Shown: positions 1 to 8,610, counted from the first letter of the stretch. The stretch is DNA of 64,000 bases from Billgrantia zhangzhouensis (GCF_021404465.1 NZ_JABFTT010000007.1:124001-188000); one strand, 5' to 3'. Notes: generated by a model from the sequence alone, not told the origin. Numbers and translations: made by a program.

Positions 1-1
1 G

Positions 2-55
2 CTCAGTGAGCAGCAGCGTCAGCAGCTCGATGAATTGATGCAGGTCTATCGCTAA
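2..55 (+). CDS. 3' end of an unidentified gene (partial)
   Basis: Seventeen sense codons and a TAA stop are open from the window edge, ending in the residues LMQVYR. The stop overlaps the start of the next gene by one base (TAATG), so this is very probably the upstream member of the same sugar-acid operon. In related operons this position holds a transporter subunit, an aldolase or an isomerase. The visible tail is too short to choose between them. Confidence 0.55.
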   Translation, partial: LSEQQRQQLDELMQVYR

Positions 56-1317
56 TGACGGGGGCGTCAACGAAACCTTTAGCCAACACGGCGCGGCTCG
101 TTATCCTGGCTGATGACCTATCCGGGGCGGCCGACTGCGCGGTGAGCTACGCCAAAAGCGGTTTGACCACCGCCATCGAGCTTACCCTGCAAAGCAACGC
201 AGACGCGCAGGTGGTGGTTTTTGATACCGACTCTCGTCATTTGGCGCCTACCGAGGCCGCGGCGTTGAATATGGAGACCTGGCGCGCAGTGCGTAGCCCT
301 CATCTTCGGCTTTATAAAAAAATCGACTCGACACTGCGCGGCAACTGGGCGGAGGAAGTCGCTGCGCTGATTTTGGATGCGGGAATGGCGATAGTGGCGC
401 CGGCCATGCCGGCGATGAAGCGCTTTACCCGAGATGCGCGACAGTACATCGACCAAACCCCCGTCGAACAGACGCCGGTGTGGGGCAACGAGGGGTGCCG
501 TGGCAGGGCTTCGCTGAACGATATGCTTAGCGAGGCGGGCGTTAGCGTTGCCCACTTGTCCTTGGCCATGCTGCGCCAGTCATCACCGGAAGCGCTTGGT
601 CGTGTCCTTTTAGAGCATCAACGCAACCAAGTGGGAGCGGTGGTGTGCGACGCCGAGACCGATGCGGATCTTGAGCGCCTCGCCCAGGCAACGTATCGCC
701 TCGATGTCATCTTCTGGGCAGGCTCGGCAGGGCTTGCCAAAGCGCTTTGCCCCTATCTTCACCGTGAAGTAGCTACGGCGCTGCTGCCGCCCATCGCGGT
801 AGAGGGGCCGGTATTAATGGTGGTGGGTAGCATGTCGCCTATTTCACACCGCCAGATTGATTACCTTTTACAGCAACGTTGTAAAGAGATTGAGCATTTT
901 CAAATAAATATCGCCGAATTGCTGGCCTCCTGTGAAGTGCCTGCAGCGTTGACAAGGGCGCAGCAGGCGCTCGAGGCGGGGCATGACGTACTCGTGACCT
1001 TGGCCCAGCAAACCCCGGACTTCTCCATTGATGGCTATGCACTATCGCAGCGCTTGGCCAGCCACCTGGGTGGCCATCTGGGCCGGCTTGGCGCGCTGGT
1101 AGCGACGGGAGGAGAAACGGCCAAGGCGCTACTCAGCGCGGCCGGTGTCGAGCAGTTGCGCCTCATGGGCGAGCTTGAGCCGGGGGTGGCGCTCTCGGTT
1201 AGTGGCCAAGGCATGCCGGTAGTGACCAAGGCCGGCGCCTTTGGTAACGAGGCAACACTGCATGAGACCTGGCGCACCTTGGTCAGTAAGCGCACATCCA
1301 GTTCATGTCGTTGTTGA
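55..1317 (+). CDS. Four-carbon acid sugar kinase, DUF1537 family
   Basis: This 420-residue protein has the two-domain layout of the DUF1537 (OtnK/DtnK) kinases. They phosphorylate the 4-hydroxyl of threonate, erythronate or 3-oxo-tetronate in the cytoplasm with ATP. The N-terminal domain has LADDLSGAADC near residue 18 and KKIDSTLRGN near residue 88, the usual substrate-binding signatures. The C-terminal nucleotide-binding domain carries a glycine-rich ATGGETA stretch near residue 350. Length is normal for the family. The start overlaps the stop of the gene before it, and pdxA2 follows about 45 bases later, so the product is probably a 4-phospho-tetronate for PdxA2 to oxidise. The exact substrate (D-threonate, D-erythronate or an oxo-tetronate) cannot be read from the sequence. 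G+C is lower than in the rest of the window. Confidence 0.85.
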   Translation: MTGASTKPLANTARLVILADDLSGAADCAVSYAKSGLTTAIELTLQSNADAQVVVFDTDSRHLAPTEAAALNMETWRAVRSPHLRLYKKIDSTLRGNWAEEVAALILDAGMAIVAPAMPAMKRFTRDARQYIDQTPVEQTPVWGNEGCRGRASLNDMLSEAGVSVAHLSLAMLRQSSPEALGRVLLEHQRNQVGAVVCDAETDADLERLAQATYRLDVIFWAGSAGLAKALCPYLHREVATALLPPIAVEGPVLMVVGSMSPISHRQIDYLLQQRCKEIEHFQINIAELLASCEVPAALTRAQQALEAGHDVLVTLAQQTPDFSIDGYALSQRLASHLGGHLGRLGALVATGGETAKALLSAAGVEQLRLMGELEPGVALSVSGQGMPVVTKAGAFGNEATLHETWRTLVSKRTSSSCRC

Positions 1318-1363
1318 GCTTCGCTTGGCTCTTCAACCTACTTACTTCGGAGTAACGACACCA

Positions 1364-2398
1364 ATGAGCTACCTTCCTGTTGTTGGCATCACCATGGGCG
1401 ATGCCGCCGGCATCGGCCCTGAAGTCATCATGAAGGCGCTTGCCCATGACAGCGTATACAACACCTGTCGGCCGCTGGTCATCGGCGACGCGGGCTGGTT
1501 GAAAAAGGCGGGTCAGATCGTAAATAGCCGGTTGATCCTGAACGTGATCAACGATGTCTGCGCGGCAAAATTCAGGCCGGGAACGCTGGACTGCATCGAT
1601 CTTGGATTGATTCCCGACGATCTTGTGTTTGGCCAGGTATCCCCGGTCGCCGGTGATGCAGCTTATCAGTTCATCGCGCACACCGTTGAGTTGACCCACA
1701 AGGGTGAGCTCGATGCCATTTGCACGGCGCCACTGAACAAGGAGGCGCTACACGCCGGTGGGCATATCTTTCCGGGGCATACGGAAATGCTGGCCCATCT
1801 GACCGGTATCGAGGAAGTCTCGATGATGTTGGTGGCGCCCAATCTTCGCGTGATTCATGTCACCACCCATGTCGGGCTTTTGGACGCCATTCGTCGTATC
1901 GAGCCGGGGCTTGTCAAACGTACCATCGAACGTGCCCATGAAACGCTTACACGCGCGGGTATCGACAACCCACGCATCGGCGTTTGTGGCATTAACCCTC
2001 ATGCCGGTGAAAACGGCCTGTTCGGCTATGGTGAGGAAGAAGAGAAGATCGTTCCCGCGATTGAAGAGCTCACCACGCGTGGATGGGACATCCAAGGTCC
2101 GCTTCCCGCCGATACGCTGTTCTTTCGCGCGGGCCGAGGCGACTTTGACGTGGTGGTGGCGATGTACCACGACCAGGGCCACGGCCCGGTCAAGGTGATG
2201 GGGCTGGAGGCCGGGGTTAACGTGACCGTGGGGCTACCGGTTATTCGCACCTCGGTGGATCATGGCACGGCGTTTGATATCGCCGGCAAGGGAATTGCTG
2301 ATGAGCGCAGCTTGCTTGAAGCGCTCAAACAGGCCGTTGATCTCGCCAATCGTCGTGAAGAGCCCTCTACATCAAGCACTCGCAAGGAGAACGTATAA
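1364..2398 (+). CDS. pdxA2: 4-hydroxythreonate-4-phosphate dehydrogenase-like, PdxA2 type
   Basis: The 344-residue product starts at an ATG preceded by GGAG about 11 bases upstream. The open frame continues further 5' but would run into the kinase gene. It begins with GITMGDAAGIGPEV, typical of PdxA. Metal-ligand histidines lie in FPGHTEM, THVGLLDA and MYHDQGHGP, and NPHAGENG is also present. PdxA proteins oxidise 4-phospho-hydroxythreonate with NAD and the product decarboxylates. Partnered with a DUF1537 kinase, the PdxA2 subgroup is known to act in threonate/erythronate breakdown to dihydroxyacetone phosphate rather than in vitamin B6 synthesis. The operon context favours the catabolic role. 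The gene ends in TAATG, overlapping the next start by one base. Confidence 0.88.
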   Translation: MSYLPVVGITMGDAAGIGPEVIMKALAHDSVYNTCRPLVIGDAGWLKKAGQIVNSRLILNVINDVCAAKFRPGTLDCIDLGLIPDDLVFGQVSPVAGDAAYQFIAHTVELTHKGELDAICTAPLNKEALHAGGHIFPGHTEMLAHLTGIEEVSMMLVAPNLRVIHVTTHVGLLDAIRRIEPGLVKRTIERAHETLTRAGIDNPRIGVCGINPHAGENGLFGYGEEEEKIVPAIEELTTRGWDIQGPLPADTLFFRAGRGDFDVVVAMYHDQGHGPVKVMGLEAGVNVTVGLPVIRTSVDHGTAFDIAGKGIADERSLLEALKQAVDLANRREEPSTSSTRKENV

Positions 2399-3291
2399 TG
2401 AAACGTATCGGTTTTATCGGCTTGGGACTAATGGGTGCCAATATTGCCCGTAATATCATGCAAGGTGGCTACCCGATGTCCGTCTTTGATCCGCGCCAGG
2501 AGAGCATCGCGCCGCTTCTGGAGCAGGGTGCCCAGGCGGTGGATTCGCCGAAGGCGCTGGCGGAGAACTCCGACATCGTATTTATCTGCGTACCCGGTGC
2601 GCCGCAGGTCGAGACGATCGTCGAAGGCGAGCAGGGGTTGGCTTTGGGTGCTCACGATGGGCTTGTCATTGTCGACTGCTCAACGTCCGACCCGACCCTG
2701 ACCCGGCGCTTGAATGAAACGCTCGCTACCAAGGGTGTTACCTTCATGGACGCTGCCCTGGGCGGTACGCCTACCCAAGCGGAATCTGGAGAGCTTCAGG
2801 CGATTGTGGGGGCCGATGCAGCCACGCTTGAAACCGTGCGTCCGGTGTTGGAATGCTGGGCGGGAAAAATTCTGCATGTAGGCCCGGTCGGCGCTGGCCA
2901 TACCATGAAACTGCTCAATCAGTTTTTGGCCATGGGCTACGGTGCGATTTATTCTGAAGCGCTTACCATTGGTGCCAAGGCGGGCGTGACCCCGGCGGTA
3001 TTTGATAGCGTCATTCGTGGCAGCCGCATGGATAGTGGTTTCTACCAGACGTTTTTCCAGTACGTGCTGGAGCGCGATCGTGATGCGCACCGTTTTTCGC
3101 TGGCTAATGCTGGCAAGGATATTCGCTATGTGGCCAACCTGGCGGATGATCTTGACGTTCAGGCGGGGGTTGCCCATGCCATCAAGGAACTGTACGCAAG
3201 CGCGCTTGATGAAGGCGCCGGTGAACGCTTTGTGCCCGAACTTTCCGATATCGTTGGCAAGCGTCACGGCGTCTCTTTCTCATCCCGATAA
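2398..3291 (+). CDS. NAD(P)-dependent beta-hydroxyacid dehydrogenase
   Basis: This 297-residue protein belongs to the 3-hydroxyisobutyrate / tartronate-semialdehyde reductase / L-threonate dehydrogenase family. The Rossmann motif GFIGLGLMGANIA opens the protein. The substrate-binding stretch DAALGGTPTQAESG lies near residue 118, and the catalytic lysine is in GAGHTMKLLNQF near residue 170. The family oxidises or reduces the hydroxyl of small 2- or 3-hydroxy acids. Translational coupling to pdxA2 (TAATG) puts it in the same tetronate pathway. It could make a keto acid from an epimeric substrate, or remove a hydroxy aldehyde acid by-product. GarR-like and LtnD-like roles cannot be separated here. 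Base composition is as low as in the two genes before it. Confidence 0.8.
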   Translation: MKRIGFIGLGLMGANIARNIMQGGYPMSVFDPRQESIAPLLEQGAQAVDSPKALAENSDIVFICVPGAPQVETIVEGEQGLALGAHDGLVIVDCSTSDPTLTRRLNETLATKGVTFMDAALGGTPTQAESGELQAIVGADAATLETVRPVLECWAGKILHVGPVGAGHTMKLLNQFLAMGYGAIYSEALTIGAKAGVTPAVFDSVIRGSRMDSGFYQTFFQYVLERDRDAHRFSLANAGKDIRYVANLADDLDVQAGVAHAIKELYASALDEGAGERFVPELSDIVGKRHGVSFSSR

Positions 3292-3322
3292 CGGGTATTC
3301 GGCACCGTTTTAAGGAGTCTCA

Positions 3323-4114
3323 ATGAAAGTCGCCAGACGCCGTCAGGCCATGCTTGAGGCGGTATTGAGCGGGATCTCCGATGTCGAGGCCTTGCGCGAG
3401 CGTTTTAATGTCTCCGAGGCGACGATCAGGCGCGATCTGTCGGCCTTGGCGGACGAAGGGCTGATCGTACGGACATACGGCGGGGCGGCGGCGATCATCG
3501 GCAAGCGGGAACCCGAACTGTCCCTGGCCCAGCGCCAGCATGAGCAGGAAGCGGTCAAGGCGCGACTGGCCCGGGCGGCCCTGGAGCACGTGGAGAACGG
3601 CGACACCCTGCTGCTGGACGGTGGCTCGACCACCGCGGAGCTGGCCAAGCTGCTGGGCCAACGCCGCGACCTGCATATCTTCACCAATAACCTGGCGGCG
3701 TTGCCGGCGCTGGCGGCACTGAACCACAGCAAGGTCACCCTGCTGGGCGGTGACCTGCGCCCCGCCGGGATGACCACCTACGGTGTGGCAGCTCAGGCTG
3801 CCTTGGAGCGCCTGTCCGCCGACAAGCTGTTCCTGAGTGCCGATGGGGTCGTCGCCGATCTCGGCCTGTGCGAAGCCAGCGCCGAGCAAGCCTATCTCAA
3901 GGAGATGATGATCCGGCGTGCCTCGGAGGTGATCGTGATGGCGGACGCGACCAAACTGGGCCGTGCGCGCCAGCAGCACTGGACGCCCCTGCTGAGCCAC
4001 TGGACGCTAATCACCGATGATCAAGCCCCCGATGGCATGCTGCAGGCCTTTCGTCAGCGCCGCGGGGTCACGTTGGAAGTGGTGCCTACCGACTCGCGGC
4101 TGGCGCTGGTCTAG
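3323..4114 (+). CDS. DeoR-family transcriptional regulator
   Basis: The 263-residue protein has the DeoR layout. An N-terminal winged helix-turn-helix (residues about 5-60) contains RFNVSEATIRRDLSAL, and a C-terminal sugar-phosphate sensor domain (DeoRC) contains LLLDGGSTTAELAK and FTNNLAAL. A good ribosome binding site, AAGGAG, precedes the ATG. DeoR proteins usually repress sugar-catabolic operons and respond to a phosphorylated intermediate. The position directly after the tetronate genes, on the same strand, suggests it controls them and senses a 4-phospho-tetronate or triose phosphate. G+C rises sharply at this gene compared with the one before, so the two may not have arrived together. 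Confidence 0.87.
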   Translation: MKVARRRQAMLEAVLSGISDVEALRERFNVSEATIRRDLSALADEGLIVRTYGGAAAIIGKREPELSLAQRQHEQEAVKARLARAALEHVENGDTLLLDGGSTTAELAKLLGQRRDLHIFTNNLAALPALAALNHSKVTLLGGDLRPAGMTTYGVAAQAALERLSADKLFLSADGVVADLGLCEASAEQAYLKEMMIRRASEVIVMADATKLGRARQQHWTPLLSHWTLITDDQAPDGMLQAFRQRRGVTLEVVPTDSRLALV

Positions 4115-4125
4115 GAGACGGCTCG

Positions 4126-4797
4126 ATGCGGATCCTCTTGAGTGGATGCAGTTCCGGAATTGGGCTGGCCACAGCCCGGCACTTGCTCGCACAAGGGCAC
4201 GAGGTCATGGGCGTCTCGCGACGAGAGCCGCCTTGTCAATCGGCAAGGTTTCGCTGGCTGAAAGCCGATCTCGGCGCGCTCGATACGGCGTCGGTCTGGC
4301 TAACCGAAGGGAGCGCTGTCGACGCCTTCGTGCATGCCGCCGGGGTCATGTACAGCGGCCTGATCGAGAACTACGACGACGCCTTGGCCGCGCGGATGTG
4401 GGCCTTGCATGTGGCAGCTCCTTCCCGGTTGCTCAAGGCATTGCGTGACGCCCAAGCGCCGCTGAAACGGATCGTGCTGATAGGTAGCCGCACCCAGCAG
4501 GGTGCCGTCGGCAAGAGTGTCTATGCGGCCTCCAAGGCCGCCCAGCAAGGCCTGATCCGTTCCTGGGCGCTGGAGCTTATGGCCTCGGGAGTGACGGTCA
4601 ACCTCGTCGCGCCCGGGGCGACGAGAACGCCGATGTTGGAGGATCCCGCCAGGGCCGGTGTGGCACCCAAGCTGCCTCCCATGGGGCGGTTCATCGAGCC
4701 TGAGGAGATCGCCGCCAGCGTGGCCTTTCTGCTCGGCGACGAGGCCCGCTCGATCACCGGGCAGACGCTGACCGTTTGCGCCGGCGCTTCGTTGTGA
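4126..4797 (+). CDS. Short-chain dehydrogenase/reductase (SDR)
   Basis: A 223-residue classical SDR. The nucleotide-binding glycine motif reads SGCSSGIG at residues 5-12, the NAG-like segment is HAAGVMYSG near residue 72, the catalytic serine is in LIGSRT near residue 120, and the YxxxK pair is YAASK near residue 133. SDRs of this length are NAD(P)-dependent oxidoreductases of alcohols or ketones. It lies 11 bases after the DeoR gene, probably in the same transcript, so its substrate may be a sugar or sugar acid. The substrate cannot be read from the sequence. It converges on the LysR remnant. Confidence 0.82.
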   Translation: MRILLSGCSSGIGLATARHLLAQGHEVMGVSRREPPCQSARFRWLKADLGALDTASVWLTEGSAVDAFVHAAGVMYSGLIENYDDALAARMWALHVAAPSRLLKALRDAQAPLKRIVLIGSRTQQGAVGKSVYAASKAAQQGLIRSWALELMASGVTVNLVAPGATRTPMLEDPARAGVAPKLPPMGRFIEPEEIAASVAFLLGDEARSITGQTLTVCAGASL

Positions 4798-4811
4798 GGT
4801 TGTCCTTGTTC

Positions 4812-5587
4812 GCGAGCACCATGCTGTCGTGTCAGATCTCTTCTTGCGCGGCGGGAGGTCTGGGTCTGGAAGTCCGCCAAGCAGGCGATGCCCAGACCCG
4901 CTTCCGCCATGTTGAGCAGGGCCTCGCTGCTGGTGGAGGAGAGGGTTCGGGATAATCGCGACATCCTGGCCATCCAGCGGCCAGTGATTGAGGTGAGAGA
5001 GGTGGGTGAAGCCGAGCATGATATGGCGGGTTAGGTCCTCTGCGCCGGCGAGGGTGCCATGGCGCTGCAAGTAGGCAGGACTGGCGACCAGGCGGCGACG
5101 ACTGCGGCCGAGAAAGCGTGCATGTAGCGAGGAATCCTCCAGCTCGCCGATGCGAAAGGCCACATCGGTGCGCTGCTCGATCAGATCGATATTGGTTTCG
5201 TGGGAGGTCAGTTCCAGCCGAATGTTGGGGTAAGCGGCGTGAAACTCCTGCAGGTGCGGGACGATCTGGTGGATCAGAAACGGTGTGGCGGCATCGACTC
5301 GCAGCCTCCCCGCCGGGCTATGGAGCCGAGCGCTCAGGGTCTCTTCAGCGGACTCCAGTGTATGCAGTGCCGCACGGGCCTGGGCGATGAAGAGGTGCCC
5401 TTCTTCGGTGATATCGAGGCGTCGTGTCGTGCGGTGAACCAGGGTGGTCTCCAGCGCTCGTTCCAGGCGCGATACCGACCGGAAGAGGCGTGCCGTGCTG
5501 GTGCCCAGCATTGTCGCCGCCGCTGAGAAGCTCCCGGTGTCCACCACGGCGAGTAACAGTTCGATATCGTCCCAGCTGACTCTTCAT
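4812..5587 (-). pseudogene. LysR-family regulator, degraded by frameshifts and 3' loss
   Basis: The remnant keeps a LysR helix-turn-helix (TGSFSAAATMLGTSTA, then LFRSVSRLERAL) and much of the effector domain (PHLQEFHAAYPNIRLEL, DVAFRIGELEDSSL), but in three reading frames. The ATG at 5587 is in a different frame from the expected SWDDIELLLAVV that follows it, and the frame of that segment has a TGA just upstream. Near 4960 the frame changes again: DGQDVAI continues as gibberish, while EALLNMAEAGLGIACLADF is in another frame. After about 4860 no LysR-like C-terminus can be followed, so the last 50-60 residues are lost against the SDR gene. An alternative in-frame GTG at 5547 would only make a protein missing part of the HTH. 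Confidence 0.75.
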
Positions 5588-5622
5588 CCGAGCTCCTCCG
5601 GTATAGCCAGTGGCTGCCGATG

Positions 5623-6669
5623 CTACAACGGCGTCTTGCTGGTCTCGCCGGGTATCTCGCGTACCAGGCGCGGCAGCAAGAAGCCCGGCAGCACTTCTCT
5701 GAGGCCCGCGATCAGCTCGCGGGCCTCTTCGTCGGGTACGTCGAAGTGGGCCGCACCCGCCACCGGGTCGAGCACGTGCAGGTAGTAGGGCAGCACGCCG
5801 GCCTCGAACAGCCGCTCGGAGAGCTGGGCCAGCGCCGCCACCGAATCGTTGACGCCGCGCAGCAGCACGCTCTGGTTGAGCAGAGCCACCCCTGCGCTCC
5901 TTAGCCGTTCACAGGCCTTGACCACCGCCTGGTCGATCTCCTGAGCATGGTTGATATGCAGCACCATTACCTTCTGCAACCGTGTGGCTCCGAGCCAGCC
6001 GGACAGGGCGTCGTCAACCCGTTCGGGAATGACCACCGGCAGGCGGGTGTGGAGGCGCAGACGCTTGAGGTGAGGGATCGCCTCGAGGTGTTCGACGAGC
6101 CAGGCGAGCTGGCGGTCGCTGGCGGCCAGCGGGTCGCCACCGGAGAGGATCGCCTCGTGGATCGAGGTGTCCTGCCTCAACGTGTCGAGGGAGCGCTCCC
6201 ACTGAGCCCGCGAGGGACTGTTGTCGCTATAGGGAAAGTGACGACGGAAGCAGTAACGGCAGTTCACCGCGCAGGCGGGGCTCGCGATCAACAGCACGCG
6301 ACCCGCGTACTTGTGGATCAGCCCCGGCCCTGGCGTGTACTCGGCCTCTTCCAGCGGATCGGTCACGTAGCCGGGTACATTCTCGCCCTCGGCGATCAGC
6401 GGTAGCACCTGGCGCAGCAGAGGGTCATGCGGATCGCCATAGCGCATGCGGGCCAGGAAGGCCTCGGGCACCCGCACCTCGAACAGGGCATGACCCGCCT
6501 CGGCGCCGGGCAGCCACGAATCATCCAGGCCAAGGCGCCGGCACAGCTCACGCGGGTCGCGGATCGCCTGCGACAGCTGGGTCTGCCAGGCGCTCGGTCG
6601 CGACAAAGGCTTCACGTCAGCGCTTGGCGATTCCGGTCTCTGCAAAAGGGCGGAGCTTCGGGTTATCAT
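5623..6669 (-). CDS. epmB: EF-P (R)-beta-lysine synthesis: lysine 2,3-aminomutase EpmB
   Basis: This 348-residue radical-SAM enzyme has the cluster motif [13 protein letters not shown] (C-x3-C-x2-C) near residue 120. Other aminomutase landmarks are SGGDPLA near 167 and [11 protein letters not shown] near 200. EpmB (YjeK) converts L-lysine to (R)-beta-lysine, which EpmA attaches to elongation factor P. It is shorter than catabolic KamA because it lacks the C-terminal extension, as expected of EpmB. I chose the ATG at 6669. A GTG nine bases upstream is also possible. It is divergent from efp across a 102-base shared upstream region, with epmA just beyond efp, which fixes the function. Confidence 0.93.
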   Translation of the reverse strand: MITRSSALLQRPESPSADVKPLSRPSAWQTQLSQAIRDPRELCRRLGLDDSWLPGAEAGHALFEVRVPEAFLARMRYGDPHDPLLRQVLPLIAEGENVPGYVTDPLEEAEYTPGPGLIHKYAGRVLLIASPACAVNCRYCFRRHFPYSDNSPSRAQWERSLDTLRQDTSIHEAILSGGDPLAASDRQLAWLVEHLEAIPHLKRLRLHTRLPVVIPERVDDALSGWLGATRLQKVMVLHINHAQEIDQAVVKACERLRSAGVALLNQSVLLRGVNDSVAALAQLSERLFEAGVLPYYLHVLDPVAGAAHFDVPDEEARELIAGLREVLPGFLLPRLVREIPGETSKTPL

Positions 6670-6771
6670 GCGGCACACCAGTCACAAAGGGGCGAGGGCT
6701 CGAATCCTCGTCGATTCGGTTTCTTGCGCGCCGGAGCCTGCTGCGGCGCGCCCGATCATTCGAGAGGCAAC

Positions 6772-7338
6772 ATGGCTAGCTATTCTACCAACGAATTCAA
6801 GGGCGGTCTGAAGGTGATGCTGGACGGCGACCCCTGTGCGATCGTCGAGAACGAATTCGTCAAGCCCGGCAAGGGCCAGGCGTTCAACCGCGTGAAGCTG
6901 CGCAACCTGATCACCGGCCGCGTGTGGGAGCGCACCTTCAAATCGGGCGAATCCCTGGAAGGCGCCGACGTGGTAGATCTCGAAATGGAGTACCTCTATA
7001 CCGACGGTGACATGTGGCACTTCATGAAGACCGACGGCTCCTTCGAGCAGTACGCCGTGGAGAAGAAGGCGCTGGGCGACACCATCAAGTGGCTCAAGGA
7101 GCAGGTGGTCTACACCGTGACCCTGTGGAACGACAACGCCATCAGCGTGACACCGCCCAACTTCATTGAGCTGGAAGTGGTCGAGACCGACCCGGGCCTC
7201 AAGGGCGACACCGCCCAGGGCGGTTCCAAGCCGGCCACGCTCTCTTCCGGCGCTGTGGTGAGGGTGCCGCTGTTCATCAACCAGGGGGAAATCCTCAAGG
7301 TCGATACTCGCTCTGGTGAGTATGTGTCGCGTGCTTGA
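6772..7338 (+). CDS. efp: Translation elongation factor P
   Basis: The 188-residue protein has the exact length of E. coli EF-P and its three beta-barrel domains. It rescues ribosomes stalled at polyproline. The modified loop [11 protein letters not shown] places the lysine at position 34, the residue that receives beta-lysine. The downstream KOW-like and OB domains ([37 protein letters not shown]) are intact. The longer open frame upstream is rejected because the conserved protein starts at this MASYSTNEF with an AGAGG site before it. With epmB divergent and epmA downstream, substrate and modifying enzymes sit together. Confidence 0.98.
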   Translation: MASYSTNEFKGGLKVMLDGDPCAIVENEFVKPGKGQAFNRVKLRNLITGRVWERTFKSGESLEGADVVDLEMEYLYTDGDMWHFMKTDGSFEQYAVEKKALGDTIKWLKEQVVYTVTLWNDNAISVTPPNFIELEVVETDPGLKGDTAQGGSKPATLSSGAVVRVPLFINQGEILKVDTRSGEYVSRA

Positions 7339-7373
7339 GCTGCAGCCCTTCCTGCGCTTGCTCATACGTCGTT

Positions 7374-7433
7374 GAATCCCGAGACGGCTTACTCATTTAG
7401 CGCTGCTAAACTCCGCTGCCTTACTCGGGATTC
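7374..7433. repeat. Nested inverted repeat downstream of efp
   Basis: A perfect 10-bp inverted repeat (GAATCCCGAG at 7374-7383, CTCGGGATTC at 7424-7433) encloses a second perfect hairpin, TTTAGC-GCT-GCTAAA, at 7396-7410. There is no T-run, so it does not look like a simple intrinsic terminator. It could be an mRNA-end structure or a dispersed intergenic repeat. Confidence 0.6.
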
Positions 7434-7466
7434 GCCTAGCGACCCACAAGGATGTGGAAAGTGCGA

Positions 7467-7487
7467 AGGCCCGTCGGGAACGGGCCT
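7467..7487. other. Perfect 8-bp hairpin between efp and epmA
   Basis: AGGCCCGT and ACGGGCCT pair perfectly around a five-base loop. No U-tract follows. Together with the hairpins on either side, the 270-base efp-epmA spacer is densely structured. Confidence 0.45.
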
Positions 7488-7564
7488 AGCCCTGAGCATC
7501 GCGCGGAGAGGGCGCTAGGACGGTCGGTACGGTTAGCGGTCGCCGGCAAGCCGCGGTTCAACGT

Positions 7565-7589
7565 AGGCCACGCTGATTCGGCGTGGCCT
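7565..7589 (+). terminator. Terminator-like hairpin just before epmA
   Basis: AGGCCACGC (7565-7573) pairs perfectly with GCGTGGCCT (7581-7589) across a seven-base loop. Only a broken T-rich stretch follows (TCATCGTTCT). It lies 22 bases before the epmA start, so it could terminate efp transcription or restrict read-through into epmA. Confidence 0.45.
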
Positions 7590-7611
7590 TCATCGTTCTG
7601 GAGACTGTGTC

Positions 7612-8598
7612 ATGGCAATTGACTGGCGCCCCACGGCAAGCATCGAGACGCTGTGCAAGCGGGCGCGGCTGCTGGGCGCGGTGCGGACGTTCTTTGCCGA
7701 GCGCGGCGTGCTGGAGGTGGAAACCCCGGTGTTGGGCCACGGCGGCAGCACCGACGTGCACTTGGCTTCTCTGTCGCTTGAGGCGAGCACGCCGGCAGGG
7801 CGCGAGCGGCTGTGGCTGCAGACGTCTCCGGAGTTCCACATGAAGCGGCTGCTGGCCGCCGGCAGCGGGCCGATCTTTCAGCTGGCGCGCAGCTTCCGCG
7901 ACGGCGAGGTGGGCAGCCGCCACAACATCGAGTTCACCATGCTGGAGTGGTACCGCCCGGGTTTCACACTCGACCAATTGATCGAGGAAACCGTGGCGCT
8001 GATTCGAACCGTACTGGGTCCAGAAGTGGGGAATGAGGCGGGACCGCTGCGGCGGCGGCGCTACCGCGAGCTGTTCCGCGAGGGGCTGGGGCTCGACCCC
8101 TTCAGTGTCGATCTCGATGCATTACGACAACTGGCTGGCGAGCGTGGCGGGCTCGACATGCGCGATGCCGGGCGCGACGGCTGCCTCGACCTGCTGATGA
8201 GCCTGATCATCGAACCTACGCTCGGGCACGAGGGGGTCGACGTGGTGGTGGACTATCCGGCCAGCCAGGCGGCACTGGCGCGTCGCCATCGCGACCCGGA
8301 GGACGGCGAGTGGGTCGCCTCGCGTTTCGAGGTCTATCTCGCGGGGCTGGAACTCGCCAACGGCTACGACGAACTCATCGATGCCGACGAGCAGCGTGCA
8401 CGCTTCGCCGAAGACAACGCTGCCCGGCGTGCCCTGGGTAAGCCGGAGGTCGATGTCGATGCGCGTCTGCTCGCGGCCCTGGCAGCAGGCATGCCCGCTG
8501 GCTGCGGCGTGGCGCTGGGCATGGATCGGCTGATTCAGCTTGCTTTAGGGAGAGCGAGCGTGGCGGAGGTGATGGCCTTCGCCACGCCCAATTGCTAG
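7612..8598 (+). CDS. epmA: EF-P lysine lysyltransferase EpmA (GenX/PoxA)
   Basis: This 328-residue protein is a truncated class II lysyl-tRNA synthetase. It has the catalytic domain but no N-terminal anticodon-binding OB domain, which is the hallmark of EpmA. Class II motif 2 is FQLARSFRDGEVGSRHNIEFTMLEWYR near residues 85-110, and motif 3 is GCGVALGMDRL near 298. EpmA adenylates (R)-beta-lysine and transfers it to Lys34 of EF-P. Length matches the E. coli protein. With epmB and efp next to it the pathway is complete apart from the hydroxylase EpmC, which is not in the window. Confidence 0.95.
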   Translation: MAIDWRPTASIETLCKRARLLGAVRTFFAERGVLEVETPVLGHGGSTDVHLASLSLEASTPAGRERLWLQTSPEFHMKRLLAAGSGPIFQLARSFRDGEVGSRHNIEFTMLEWYRPGFTLDQLIEETVALIRTVLGPEVGNEAGPLRRRRYRELFREGLGLDPFSVDLDALRQLAGERGGLDMRDAGRDGCLDLLMSLIIEPTLGHEGVDVVVDYPASQAALARRHRDPEDGEWVASRFEVYLAGLELANGYDELIDADEQRARFAEDNAARRALGKPEVDVDARLLAALAAGMPAGCGVALGMDRLIQLALGRASVAEVMAFATPNC

Positions 8599-8610
8599 AA
8601 CGGGCTTCGC

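Noticed and set aside
6693..6710. CGAGGGCTCGAATCCTCG looks like a tRNA T-arm
   Set aside because: No acceptor, D or anticodon arm is found at the correct distance on either strand, and the loop is one base too long.
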